DNA of 64,000 nucleotides from Streptomyces curacoi (GTDB lineage: Bacteria > Actinomycetota > Actinomycetes > Streptomycetales > Streptomycetaceae): the NCBI RefSeq assembly GCF_001513975.1, contig NZ_KQ947987.1:1-64000 (forward strand). Direction: 5' to 3'. The translations under genes were made by a program, and so were the position numbers. Of the stretch, positions 54,538 through 63,348 are shown piece after piece. Under the pieces are notes generated by a model. That model saw nothing but the letters and a program-made list of their open reading frames with translations. It did no database searches and was not told the origin of the DNA. Positions within the stretch are counted from its first letter, which is position 1, and each line of letters starts with the position of its first letter.

Positions 54538-56031
54538 ATGACCTCCTCTTCTTCCTTTTCCCAGGACACTCAGCGCCTCGCGCACAGCTATCCCGAAGGT
54601 CTTCGGGCCGATGCCCTGATGGAAGAGGACGTCGCCTGGAGCCACGAGATCGACGGAGAGCGGGACGGCGACCAGTTCGACCGCTCCGACCGCGCGGCTC
54701 TGCGCCGTGTGCAGGGCCTCTCCACCGAACTGGAGGACGTCACCGAGGTCGAGTACCGCCAGCTCCGTCTGGAGCGGGTCGTGCTCGTCGGTGTCTGGAC
54801 CTCGGGGACCGTGCAGGACGCGGAGAACTCGCTGGCCGAGCTCGCCGCCCTCGCGGAGACCGCGGGCGCGCTCGTGCTCGACGGCGTGATCCAGCGCCGC
54901 GACAAGCCCGACGCGGCCACCTACATCGGCTCCGGCAAGGCCGACGAGCTGCGGGACATCGTGCTGGAAACCGGCGCCGACACCGTCGTCTGCGACGGTG
55001 AGCTCAGCCCGGGCCAGCTCATCCACCTCGAAGACGTCGTCAAGGTCAAGGTCATCGACCGTACGGCCCTGATCCTCGACATCTTCGCCCAGCACGCCAA
55101 GTCCCGAGAGGGCAAGGCGCAGGTCGCGCTCGCGCAGATGCAGTACATGCTGCCGAGGCTGCGAGGCTGGGGTCAGTCGCTGTCCCGGCAGATGGGCGGC
55201 GGCAAGGGCGGCGGCCTCGCCACCCGTGGTCCCGGTGAGACCAAGATCGAGACGGACCGGCGACGGATCCGCGAGAAGATGGCGAAGATGCGCCGGGAGA
55301 TCGCGGAGATGAAGACCGGCCGCGAGATCAAGCGCCAGGAGCGCAAGCGCCACAAGGTGCCCTCGGTCGCCATCGCGGGCTACACCAACGCCGGCAAGTC
55401 GTCCCTGCTCAACCGCCTCACGGGCGCGGGTGTGCTGGTCGAGAACGCCCTGTTCGCGACCCTCGACCCGACCGTGCGCCGGGCCGAGACCCCGGGCGGA
55501 CGGCTGTACACCCTGGCCGACACCGTCGGTTTCGTACGGCACCTGCCGCACCACCTGGTCGAGGCGTTCCGCTCCACCATGGAGGAGGTCGGCGAGTCCA
55601 ACCTGATCCTGCACGTGGTGGACGGCGCGCACCCGAACCCGGAGGAGCAGCTGGCCGCCGTGCGCGAGGTGTTCAGGGACGTCGGCGCCAACGACGTGCC
55701 GGAGATCGTCGTGATCAACAAGGCGGACGCGGCCGATCCGCTGACGCTGCAGCGCCTGCTGCGGATCGAGAAGCGCTCCATCGCGGTCTCGGCCCGCACC
55801 GGCCAGGGCATCGACCAGCTGCTCGCGCTGATCGACAACGAGCTGCCGCGCCCGTCGGTCGAGATCGAGGCGCTCGTGCCGTACACCCACGGCAAGCTGG
55901 TCGCCCGCGCCCACACCGAGGGCGAGGTGATCTCCGAGGAGCACACCCCGGAGGGCACGCTGCTCAAGGTTCGGGTGTACGAGGAACTGGCGGCGGATCT
56001 CGCGCCGTACCTTCCGGCGCCGACCGCCTGA
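54538..56031 (+). CDS. hflX: GTPase HflX
   Basis: A 497-residue ribosome-associated GTPase that splits stalled ribosomes during stress. N-terminal HflX domain (ATYIGSGKADELRDIV, GELSPGQLIHLEDVV, RALILDIFAQHAKSREGKAQVALAQ), then glycine-rich GGGKGGGLATRGPGETKIE, a coiled coil, and the G domain: GYTNAGKS at 281-288, DTVGF, NKAD. The first ~60 residues are an acidic extension seen in actinobacterial HflX. ATG at 54538 with AAGGA 8 nt upstream. Confidence 0.92.
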   Translation: MTSSSSFSQDTQRLAHSYPEGLRADALMEEDVAWSHEIDGERDGDQFDRSDRAALRRVQGLSTELEDVTEVEYRQLRLERVVLVGVWTSGTVQDAENSLAELAALAETAGALVLDGVIQRRDKPDAATYIGSGKADELRDIVLETGADTVVCDGELSPGQLIHLEDVVKVKVIDRTALILDIFAQHAKSREGKAQVALAQMQYMLPRLRGWGQSLSRQMGGGKGGGLATRGPGETKIETDRRRIREKMAKMRREIAEMKTGREIKRQERKRHKVPSVAIAGYTNAGKSSLLNRLTGAGVLVENALFATLDPTVRRAETPGGRLYTLADTVGFVRHLPHHLVEAFRSTMEEVGESNLILHVVDGAHPNPEEQLAAVREVFRDVGANDVPEIVVINKADAADPLTLQRLLRIEKRSIAVSARTGQGIDQLLALIDNELPRPSVEIEALVPYTHGKLVARAHTEGEVISEEHTPEGTLLKVRVYEELAADLAPYLPAPTA

Positions 56032-56095
56032 GCCGTCGCGAAGCAACGGCCCGAGGCGGCGTAGAACAGCCGCCCGAGTCGCCGCGGAACAGCGC

Positions 56096-56128
56096 AAGGC
56101 CCGCTCCCCATCACAGGGAGCGGGCCTT
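56096..56128. terminator. Terminator after hflX
   Basis: A 13-bp perfect stem (AAGGCCCGCTCCC with its complement) and a seven-base loop, between hflX and the convergent protease gene. It can act in both directions. Confidence 0.85.
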
Positions 56129-56151
56129 CCGTATGTGTCACCGCGGGCCGG

Positions 56152-57369
56152 TCACCGACCGCCGTACGTCGTGCTCATGTTCTGGTACATCGCCTCGGCT
56201 TTCGGTCCCAGCTGTGGGCCCGCGAGCCAGGTGTTGTCCTCCGGGCCGATCGACGTGTTCGACACCAGCCTGGTCTCGCCGTCCACCACCCGGAACCAGC
56301 CGCCGCCCGACGAACCGCCGGTCATGGTGCAGCCGATGCGGTACATCGTCGGCAGGGTCGTGCTGAGCGAGAGCCGGCCCGGCCGGTCGATGCACTTGAA
56401 CATCTTCAGCCCGTTGTACGGCGGTGCCGCCGGGTAGCCCCAGGCGCCCATCTTCCCGGACTCGGCCGCCGACGGGGCGGAGAAGTCCACGTCGAGCGCG
56501 GCGCCGACCGTTTCCTCAAGCGACTTGGAGCCCTGCTCCGGCTTCACATGCAGCACGGCGTAGTCGTACGCGGCCCCCGCGCCGCCGGTCTCCGAGCCGC
56601 CCTGAATCCACTCGTTCGAGGTCGAGACCCAGTCCGCCCACCAGTTGCCGTACGGGGCGATCTCGGTGGCGCCCGCGTCGCTCAGCTGCGCCGCGGACTT
56701 GCCGAGGTCGTTGTAGGCCGGGACGAAGACGATGTTGCGGTACCAGCCGCCGCTGCCGCCGGCGTGCACACAGTGGCCGGCCGTCCAGACGAGGTTGGAC
56801 CTGCCGGGGTGGTTGACGTCCTTGATGACCGTGCCGGAGCAGACGGCCGGGCCGTCGGGGGAGTCGAAGAAGACCTTGCCGACGGGGGCCGCGTTGTCGT
56901 GGTACGGCGTCTTCTCGGCCGTGGCCTCGGCGGGCGCCGGTTCGGGGTCGCTGACGCCCTGGTCGGCCGAGGCGTCCTGCGTGGTGACCGTTTTGTTGGC
57001 CTCCTTCGCGGACTGCATCCGGTCAGGCTTCCAGAGGCCCTCGATCACCGGATTGACGAAGTCCTTGGCCGCACTGAGCCACTTGTCCTTGTCCCAGTCC
57101 TGCCAGCCACCGTTGGTCCACTTGTCGACATCGATGCCGTGCTCCTTGAGCTTGTCCGCGATGTCGGCCGGGATCTGGATCTTACCGTCGACGCTGTCGA
57201 CGCCGTCGGCTGCCTGGGACGCGGGCGCCTGGGCCCGGTCGCTCGCTGTGTCCTCCGCCGAGCCGTCACAGGCGGTCGCGGTCAGTGCCAGGGCGGCAAC
57301 GAGTCCGGTGGCGGCGAGGACGGTGCGTCGCCCGCGGCGTGACGCTGCGGGCACACGTGTGGAACGCAT
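56152..57369 (-). CDS. Trypsin-like serine protease lipoprotein (tandem copy 1)
   Basis: 405 residues. Signal peptide with lipobox ending at Cys34 (ATAC-DGS), followed by a disordered linker and a conserved charged segment (DKLKEHGIDVDKW...FVNPVIEGLW) that is shared with the next gene. The chymotrypsin-fold domain carries His199 (WTAGHC), Asp269 (AAYDYAVLH) and Ser354 (MTGGSSGGG). A disulfide (Cys200 with a Cys near 177) is likely. It is a tandem paralogue of the gene at 57600. The target is unknown. ATG at 57369. Confidence 0.82.
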   Translation of the reverse strand: MRSTRVPAASRRGRRTVLAATGLVAALALTATACDGSAEDTASDRAQAPASQAADGVDSVDGKIQIPADIADKLKEHGIDVDKWTNGGWQDWDKDKWLSAAKDFVNPVIEGLWKPDRMQSAKEANKTVTTQDASADQGVSDPEPAPAEATAEKTPYHDNAAPVGKVFFDSPDGPAVCSGTVIKDVNHPGRSNLVWTAGHCVHAGGSGGWYRNIVFVPAYNDLGKSAAQLSDAGATEIAPYGNWWADWVSTSNEWIQGGSETGGAGAAYDYAVLHVKPEQGSKSLEETVGAALDVDFSAPSAAESGKMGAWGYPAAPPYNGLKMFKCIDRPGRLSLSTTLPTMYRIGCTMTGGSSGGGWFRVVDGETRLVSNTSIGPEDNTWLAGPQLGPKAEAMYQNMSTTYGGR

Positions 57370-57489
57370 GGTGCTTCAACCCCCGTTGGAACGTGCTGTG
57401 CTGTCGTGCTGGATGTCATGCGCTTGTCAGGCGACGGCCTCGCGCACCGCGCGTCCGCGCTGTCGTACGAACCCTTGATCGCGACACCT

Positions 57490-57497
57490 CACTATGC
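57490..57497 (-). promoter_or_regulatory. Shared CATAGTG element of the protease genes, copy 1
   Basis: GCATAGTG on the minus strand occurs about 120 bp upstream of this protease start and again (58926-58933) upstream of its paralogue, with similar flanks (GTGAGGTG vs GTGTGGTG). It may be a conserved -10 region. Confidence 0.35.
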
Positions 57498-57599
57498 CCG
57501 TGGAGTTGAGGGCGAACGGCGGCGAGGCGGTGAAGGTTTCTCCCCACCACCTCGCCACCGGCGCCTACGGCGCCGTCAATGACCGGCGCACGGCCCCGC

Positions 57600-58820
57600 T
57601 CACTGACCGGCGAACTTCTCACTCACCGAGTCGAAGACGCCCTTGGCCTCCTTGCCCAGCCGCGGACCCGCCAGCCAGCCCGCGTCTACCGGCCCGATCG
57701 AGGTGTTGGACACGAGCGCCGGCTTGCCGTCCGAGCCCGTCGCGACCCAGCCACCGCCGGACGAACCGCCGGTCATGGTGCAGCCGATGCGGTACATCGT
57801 CGGATCCGAGGTGTTGAGCGACAGCCGACCCGGCTTGTCCTGGCACTGGTACAGCTTCTGACCGTCGTACGGCGCAGCCGCCGGGTAACCGATCGCCTTG
57901 ATGCCGTCCACCTCGGGTACGGCCGGGGCGTTGAAGTCGACGGGCAGAGCCGAACCGACCGTCTCCTCAAGCGACTTGCCGTTGCTGCCCCCCTCCGGCG
58001 TCACATGGATGACGGCGAAGTCGTACGAGGCGCCGTCGCCGCCCGTGGCACCGCCCTGCTCGATCCACTGGTCCGAGGTCTGCGCCCCGTCCGCCCACCA
58101 GACGCCGTACGGAGTGACCTGCTCCTTGGGAGCGTTCTTCAACTGGGCCGCGGACATGCCCGAGTTGTTGTACGAGGGCACGAACGCGATGTTGCGGTAC
58201 CAGCCGCCGCGCTTTCCGGCGTGCACACAGTGGCCGGCCGTCCACACCAGGTTGGACTTGCCGGGGTGGGCCGGGTCCTGCACGACCGTCGCCGAGCAGA
58301 CCATCGTGCCTTCGGGGGAGTCGAAGAACACCTTGCCCGCCTCGGGGGCGTTGGCGTGATAGGCGGGCGGCACGGCCTGTGCCTGCACCGGCGCCGGCGT
58401 CGGGTCGGTCACGCCCTGGTCACCGGAGAGGTCACTCTCGTCGACAGCATGGTCCGGTTCCTCCGCCTCCCGCATCCGGTCCGGGTCCCAAAGGCCCTCG
58501 ATGATCGGGTTGATGAAGTCCTGGGCCTCGCGCAGCCAGTCCTCCTTGTCCCACTGCTTCCAGGCGCCGCCCTTCCACTTGTCGACGTCGATCCCGTGCT
58601 CTTTGAGCTTGTCCTTGATGTCGTCCGGGATCGTGATCTTTCCTTCACCCCCGGCCGCAGCGGACGCGGTGGGCTCGCCGCCCGCCTCGGCGTCGCCCGA
58701 CTCGCAGGCCGAGACGGTGAGGGCCAGCGCCGCGGCCAGTGCGATCACGGGCAGTGGGGAGGTTCTGCGGCGCGCGTTCCCTCCTCGGCGAGCGGTGAAC
58801 GACGGCCGTATCGATCGCAT
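57600..58820 (-). CDS. Trypsin-like serine protease lipoprotein (tandem copy 2)
   Basis: 406 residues. Lipobox ends at Cys39 (TVSAC-ESG). The same charged segment (DKLKEHGIDVDKW...FINPIIEGLWDPDRM) precedes the catalytic domain with His197 (WTAGHC), Asp267 (ASYDFAVIH) and Ser354 (MTGGSSGGG). The product and its neighbour are alike over their whole length, so they arose by tandem duplication. Separate upstream regions suggest independent promoters. The open frame runs far upstream on this strand, but Met at 58820 starts the signal peptide. Confidence 0.85.
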   Translation of the reverse strand: MRSIRPSFTARRGGNARRRTSPLPVIALAAALALTVSACESGDAEAGGEPTASAAAGGEGKITIPDDIKDKLKEHGIDVDKWKGGAWKQWDKEDWLREAQDFINPIIEGLWDPDRMREAEEPDHAVDESDLSGDQGVTDPTPAPVQAQAVPPAYHANAPEAGKVFFDSPEGTMVCSATVVQDPAHPGKSNLVWTAGHCVHAGKRGGWYRNIAFVPSYNNSGMSAAQLKNAPKEQVTPYGVWWADGAQTSDQWIEQGGATGGDGASYDFAVIHVTPEGGSNGKSLEETVGSALPVDFNAPAVPEVDGIKAIGYPAAAPYDGQKLYQCQDKPGRLSLNTSDPTMYRIGCTMTGGSSGGGWVATGSDGKPALVSNTSIGPVDAGWLAGPRLGKEAKGVFDSVSEKFAGQ

Positions 58821-58925
58821 GATCTGACTCCCCCTGGGGTGACGGTACTTGGCGCCGTGGCCGTGAACTCCCTGATCACTCGCTGGTCCCGCGTGCTGTT
58901 CACGGCGCGTTGGGACGGCACCACA

Positions 58926-58933
58926 CACTATGC
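58926..58933 (-). promoter_or_regulatory. Shared CATAGTG element of the protease genes, copy 2
   Basis: GCATAGTG on the minus strand, about 106 bp upstream of the second protease start. The same octamer precedes the first protease gene. Confidence 0.35.
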
Positions 58934-58953
58934 GGTCGCTGTGGGGGACTTCC

Positions 58954-58976
58954 GACGGAACGGCAACGGTTCCGTC
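58954..58976. promoter_or_regulatory. 23-bp inverted repeat, possible operator
   Basis: GACGGAAC and GTTCCGTC (8-bp arms, 7-bp loop) in the divergent region about 200 bp before the aminotransferase start. It could be an operator or a short transcript hairpin. Confidence 0.4.
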
Positions 58977-59174
58977 ACGGCAAGGATCTTGAAGCAACCC
59001 GTAACCCGGTGAACGGTCCGGGGTTGGTAGCGGTGGGGGGCCTGCTGTCTGTGTGCGGTCTCCTGTGCCCAGTTCCCCGGAGTTTCGAGTGGACGCTCGC
59101 GGGGCTTCGTATGTCGGGTCGGGCGAGGATGCGACAGACCTGCTCGCCCCTGGACAGCGGGAGGACAGGGAGCC

Positions 59175-60854
59175 ATGGTCGTGACCGAATCTGTGCGCGG
59201 GGGGACGTCCGAGTCGACGGGGGCGCGCGCCGTCCACGAGGGAATCCTGCGGCGGCAGTCGGCGCGCGAGTCGGCGGCGCGCACCTACGCGCGTGCCCTG
59301 CCGATCGTGCCGGTGCGAGCGCGTGGGCTGACCATCGAGGGAGCGGACGGCCGCCGCTATCTGGACTGTCTCTCCGGCGCCGGGACATTGGCACTCGGCC
59401 ACAACCATCCGGTGGTCCTGGAAGCCATCCGCAGGGTTCTCGACTCCGGTGCGCCACTGCACGTCCTCGACCTGGCGACCCCAGTGAAGGACGCCTTCAT
59501 CACCGAGCTGTTCCACACCTTGCCGCCCGGCCTCGCCGACCACGCGCGCGTGCAGTTCTGCGGACCGGCCGGCACGGACGCGGTGGAGGCGGCCTTCAAG
59601 CTCGTCCGGGCCGCCACCGGGCGAACCGGAATCCTCGCGTTCAGCGGTGCCTACCACGGGATGACCGCCGGAGCGCTCGAAGCATCCGGGGGCGCCTTCG
59701 ACGTACGGGTCGCGCGCCTGCCCTACCCCCAGGACTACCGCTGCCCCTTCGGCGTCGGCGGTGAACGCGGCGCCGAACTCGCCGCCCGCTGGACCGAGTC
59801 CGTCCTCGACGACCCCAAGTCGGGCGTACCGCGCCCCGCGGGGATGATCCTCGAACCCGTCCAGGGCGAGGGCGGAGTGATCCCGGCGCCGGATGCCTGG
59901 CTTCGGCGCATGCGGCAGATCACGGCCGAGCGTTCCATCCCGCTGATCGCCGACGAGGTCCAGACGGGGGTCGGACGCACCGGCTCCTTCTGGGCGGTGG
60001 AGCACAGCGGCATCACGCCCGACGTGATGGTTCTTTCCAAGGCCATCGGGGGCAGCCTGCCTCTCGCCGTCGTCGTCTACCGCGACGAACTCGACGCCTG
60101 GCAACCCGGCGCCCACGCCGGCACCTTCCGCGGCAACCAGCTCGCCATGGCCGCCGGCACGGCGACGCTCGCCTACGTCCGCGAGAACCGGCTCGCCGAG
60201 CGGGCCGCGGAACTGGGCTCCCGCATGCTGACCCAACTCCGGGCTCTGGCAGGGGATTTCGCGTTCATCGGGGATGTGCGGGGGAAGGGACTGATGATCG
60301 GGGTCGAGGTGGTCGAGCCAGAGGCGGATCCGGGGCCTGACGAAGGGCGACCGACGGCCCTGGCGGCGATTGACGGGGCAGGAGGGGTGCCGGCTGGGCG
60401 GGAGGAGAACGCGCGCGCTCATGGCAAGGCCGAGAAGGGCGCTTCGGCTGCGCTCGGTCTGCCTGGCAGCGCGGCAGGCGCTCCGACGGGTTACGACGCT
60501 GCCCGGACTGCGCGCGGCTCCTCGGCGGAGCTCGGTCTTCCCGGCCGAGGAGCAGGGGCGCCGGCAGTGCAGGACTCGGACCGCCACCCTCGTCCCGCTG
60601 CCCCCGAACTCGCGGTCGCCATTCAACGTGAGTGCCTGCGCCGGGGCCTGATCGTCGAACTCGGCGGTCGCCACTCCAGCGTCGTGCGGCTGCTTCCGCC
60701 ACTGACCATCAGCGACGAGCAGGCGGCCGCGGTGCTGGACCGGCTGGCCGACGCGGTGGACGCGGTGTCCCGCGGTCACACAGGTCCCGACCGGATGCAC
60801 CAGTCGCACCCCGGCCACGGGCGGCACGGCGACCGCGCCGACCGGGCGGGCTAA
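59175..60854 (+). CDS. Diaminobutyrate-2-oxoglutarate aminotransferase (siderophore precursor supply)
   Basis: A 559-residue class III aminotransferase. PLP contacts are intact: GPAGTDAVEAAFKL, AYHGMTAG, DEVQTGVGRTG (Asp260) and Schiff-base Lys289 in LSKAIGGSLP. The group resembles diaminobutyrate or 2,4-diaminobutyrate transaminases that feed 1,3-diaminopropane siderophores such as rhizobactin 1021 or schizokinen. A low-complexity insertion (residues ~383-475, with a duplicated ALGLPG...GAP motif) splits the small domain. Normal family length is about 450. ATG at 59175 with GGGAG upstream. It leads the siderophore gene group. Confidence 0.83.
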   Translation: MVVTESVRGGTSESTGARAVHEGILRRQSARESAARTYARALPIVPVRARGLTIEGADGRRYLDCLSGAGTLALGHNHPVVLEAIRRVLDSGAPLHVLDLATPVKDAFITELFHTLPPGLADHARVQFCGPAGTDAVEAAFKLVRAATGRTGILAFSGAYHGMTAGALEASGGAFDVRVARLPYPQDYRCPFGVGGERGAELAARWTESVLDDPKSGVPRPAGMILEPVQGEGGVIPAPDAWLRRMRQITAERSIPLIADEVQTGVGRTGSFWAVEHSGITPDVMVLSKAIGGSLPLAVVVYRDELDAWQPGAHAGTFRGNQLAMAAGTATLAYVRENRLAERAAELGSRMLTQLRALAGDFAFIGDVRGKGLMIGVEVVEPEADPGPDEGRPTALAAIDGAGGVPAGREENARAHGKAEKGASAALGLPGSAAGAPTGYDAARTARGSSAELGLPGRGAGAPAVQDSDRHPRPAAPELAVAIQRECLRRGLIVELGGRHSSVVRLLPPLTISDEQAAAVLDRLADAVDAVSRGHTGPDRMHQSHPGHGRHGDRADRAG

Positions 60855-61108
60855 CACGGCGGCCGAGGAGGGCGCGACCGTACCCAGCGCGCCCGGTGCC
60901 CTCGCGTCGGTGTCCGTCGACCGAGCCGATCCCGAGTGACGGCTCCTTCCCGAGCGCCACAGCACGCCCCAACGGAACCTCGTCTCCAACAGACACACCT
61001 CCTTCCCTCGCACCTTCGTAACGCGGGCCCCTTCAAGCCCACGCCCACCCTCACCGCAGTACGGCGCCCGTCGCCGGACGAGCCAGAACCACTTCAAGAG
61101 GACCAGCC

Positions 61109-63310
61109 TTGACCACCACCTCCGCTCCCGAAGGCCGTCCCGACACCCGCGCGCGAGGCACCTCCGACGCACACATCTCCCAACGGGAGCCATCTGCGTC
61201 GACGACCACGCCGACTCCCCGCGGACCGGAGCGTGCCCCAGCACCGGCTGACCCCTCCCCGCAGAAGGGGCGCTTGCTGCGGGAGGAGCCCGCGCTCCAC
61301 GAAGGAAGTGAGGTGCAGGGAGGCGGTGCGCGGCAGCGGAACGCGTCGGCGCGGGGAGTTGCCGGTGCGCCGGTGCCCCTACGCGCGCCGATGCAGGCAG
61401 GCGCCCCGGACGCCGAGCAGCTGGGCGGTGCCGCCTTCGACCTCCTGGAGCATCCCGACCCGCACACCGCTGCCCAGGCCGCCGCCGTGGAGAACCTGCT
61501 CCGCTGCTGGGTGCGCGAGACCAACGCTCCCGCACCGGGCAACGGGATTCTCCGCGTCCCCTTGCCTGCCACCGGCACGGCCCTACTGGTCCCGGTTCAC
61601 TACTGGTCCCCGACGGGGTGGCACCGCTTCGGCCTCCCGCGCCTGGCTGACGCGCCCGCCCAGTCCCCGCCGATCGACGCGGTCACTCTCGCCGCACTGA
61701 TCACCAGGGAGACCTCCGGGTGCGGCACACCTGCCGCCGCGGCTTCGGCAGCCGACCCGTCGGCGGCTGGCAGCGCCGCCGTATCCCCTTCCTCCGCCAC
61801 TCTGACGCCCGCAACTCCGACCGTCCCGGCAAGCTCTGCGGCATCCGACCTCGTCGCCCGCGTCGCCGACTCCCTCCGACGAACCGTCACTTTCATCAGC
61901 GAGCGTCGTGAACACCCCGCCGATGGCCCTGACCTCTTCCTCGCAGCCGAGCAGGCGCTCATGCTCGGACACCCGCTCCATCCGACGCCGAAGAGCCGCG
62001 AAGGTCTCTCCGAGGGCGAAGCGCGTTCGTACTCACCGGAGTTGCGCGGTTCCTTCTCCTTGCACTGGCTGGCTGTCGCTCCCTCCCTACTCGCCACTGA
62101 CTCGGCATGGACCGAACGCGGCCGTGTCATCCCCGCCGACCGGCTCACCGCTCGCCTGGCCGGTCCTGAACTGCCGTTGCCCGACGGGTACGCCGCCCTT
62201 CCCCTGCATCCCTGGCAGCTGCGCGAGGTCCGGCACCGTCCCGAGACCGCTGCCCTGCTCGATGACGGACTGCTCCAGGACCTCGGTGCCCACGGCGTCC
62301 CTTGGCATCCCACCTCCTCCGTACGAACCGTCCACAGGCCCGACACCAATGTCATGCTCAAACTGTCGCTGGGCCTGCGCATCACCAACTCCCGGCGCGA
62401 GAATCTCCGCAAGGAGCTGCACCGCGGCGTCGAGGTCCACCGACTCCTGCGGAGTGGCCTCGCCACGCAGTGGCAGGACGCCCATCCGGGATTCGACATC
62501 GTTCGCGACCCGGCCTGGCTCGCCGTCGACGGGCCGGACGGCGCTCCGATGTCTGGCCTCGACGTGATGATCCGGCACAACCCGTTCCGGCCTGCCGACG
62601 ATGTCTCCTGTGTAGCCGGACTCGTCTCGCCCCGCCCCCACGCCCGACCCGGCGCCGTCACGGGCCGGCCCCGGTTGGACAGGCAGCCCCTGTCGTCCCG
62701 TCTGGTCGAGTTGGTCACGGGTCTCGCCGCCCGAACGGGCCGCCCCCGGGGTGCGGTTGCCGCCGAGTGGTTCCTGCGCTACCTCGAACAGGTCGTCCGC
62801 CCAGTGCTGTGGCTGGATGCCGAGGCGGGAATCGCTTTGGAGGCACACCAGCAGAACACCTTGCTCCTGCTGGACGGCGACGGCTGGCCTTCGGGTGGTC
62901 GTTACCGTGACAACCAGGGCTATTACTTCCGTGAGTCCCGGCGCGCGGAACTCGACGCCCGACTGCCCGGCATCGGCGAGCGCAGCGACACCTTCGTCTC
63001 GGACGAGGTCGCCGACGAGCGCTTCGCCTACTACCTCGCGATCAACAACGTGCTCGGCCTCATCGGTGCGCTCGGCTCGCAGCGTCTCGCGGACGAACAA
63101 CTGCTGCTTGCCGCCTTCCGCCGCTTCCTCCGCGATGTGGCCTGCGGCCCGGCCCGGCTGCGCACGCCGCTCCCTGCCTACCTGCTCGACTCACCGGTCC
63201 TGCGCTGCAAGGCCAATCTTCTGACCCGGCTGCACGGCCTCGATGAACTCGTCGGCCCGGTCGACACCCAGTCCGTCTACGTCACCATCGCCAACCCCCT
63301 TCATCTCTGA
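61109..63310 (+). CDS. IucA/IucC-family NIS siderophore synthetase
   Basis: A 733-residue ATP-dependent NIS synthetase that condenses citrate or a similar acid with amine units. Motifs: GHPLHPTPKSR (~residues 287-297), LPLHPWQLRE (~365), HPTSSVRTVH, KLSLGLRITNSRRE, LEAHQQNTLLLL and GYYFRES. The long N-terminal extension (~90 residues) and a Pro/Ala/Ser-rich insert (~205-248) are not typical of the ~580-620-residue family. TTG start with AAGAGGA 7 nt upstream, 254 bp after the aminotransferase. That gap is featureless GC-rich sequence without an iron box. It is the core enzyme of the cluster. Confidence 0.88.
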   Translation: MTTTSAPEGRPDTRARGTSDAHISQREPSASTTTPTPRGPERAPAPADPSPQKGRLLREEPALHEGSEVQGGGARQRNASARGVAGAPVPLRAPMQAGAPDAEQLGGAAFDLLEHPDPHTAAQAAAVENLLRCWVRETNAPAPGNGILRVPLPATGTALLVPVHYWSPTGWHRFGLPRLADAPAQSPPIDAVTLAALITRETSGCGTPAAAASAADPSAAGSAAVSPSSATLTPATPTVPASSAASDLVARVADSLRRTVTFISERREHPADGPDLFLAAEQALMLGHPLHPTPKSREGLSEGEARSYSPELRGSFSLHWLAVAPSLLATDSAWTERGRVIPADRLTARLAGPELPLPDGYAALPLHPWQLREVRHRPETAALLDDGLLQDLGAHGVPWHPTSSVRTVHRPDTNVMLKLSLGLRITNSRRENLRKELHRGVEVHRLLRSGLATQWQDAHPGFDIVRDPAWLAVDGPDGAPMSGLDVMIRHNPFRPADDVSCVAGLVSPRPHARPGAVTGRPRLDRQPLSSRLVELVTGLAARTGRPRGAVAAEWFLRYLEQVVRPVLWLDAEAGIALEAHQQNTLLLLDGDGWPSGGRYRDNQGYYFRESRRAELDARLPGIGERSDTFVSDEVADERFAYYLAINNVLGLIGALGSQRLADEQLLLAAFRRFLRDVACGPARLRTPLPAYLLDSPVLRCKANLLTRLHGLDELVGPVDTQSVYVTIANPLHL

Positions 63311-63348
63311 GGAACATGCCCCACACCGCCTCCTGAGAGGAGCGTCGC

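Larger units (their letters stand above)
58821..59174. promoter_or_regulatory. Divergent region between protease 2 and the siderophore aminotransferase (354 bp)
   Basis: No gene is supported. It carries three items. CCGTGAAC (58861-58868) and GTTCACGG (58898-58905) are inverted 8-bp arms on the protease side. CACTATGC (58926-58933) is the shared protease element. An inverted repeat GACGGAAC...GTTCCGTC (58954-58976) lies nearer the siderophore side. I found no iron-box palindrome of the TTAGGTTAGGCTCACCTAA kind. Confidence 0.5.

Noticed and set aside
57600..61535. Long minus-strand open frame extending the second protease far upstream through the siderophore genes
   Set aside because: Only the part from 58820 is coding (signal peptide and protease). 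The upstream stretch lies opposite the aminotransferase and synthetase genes and has no conserved motif.
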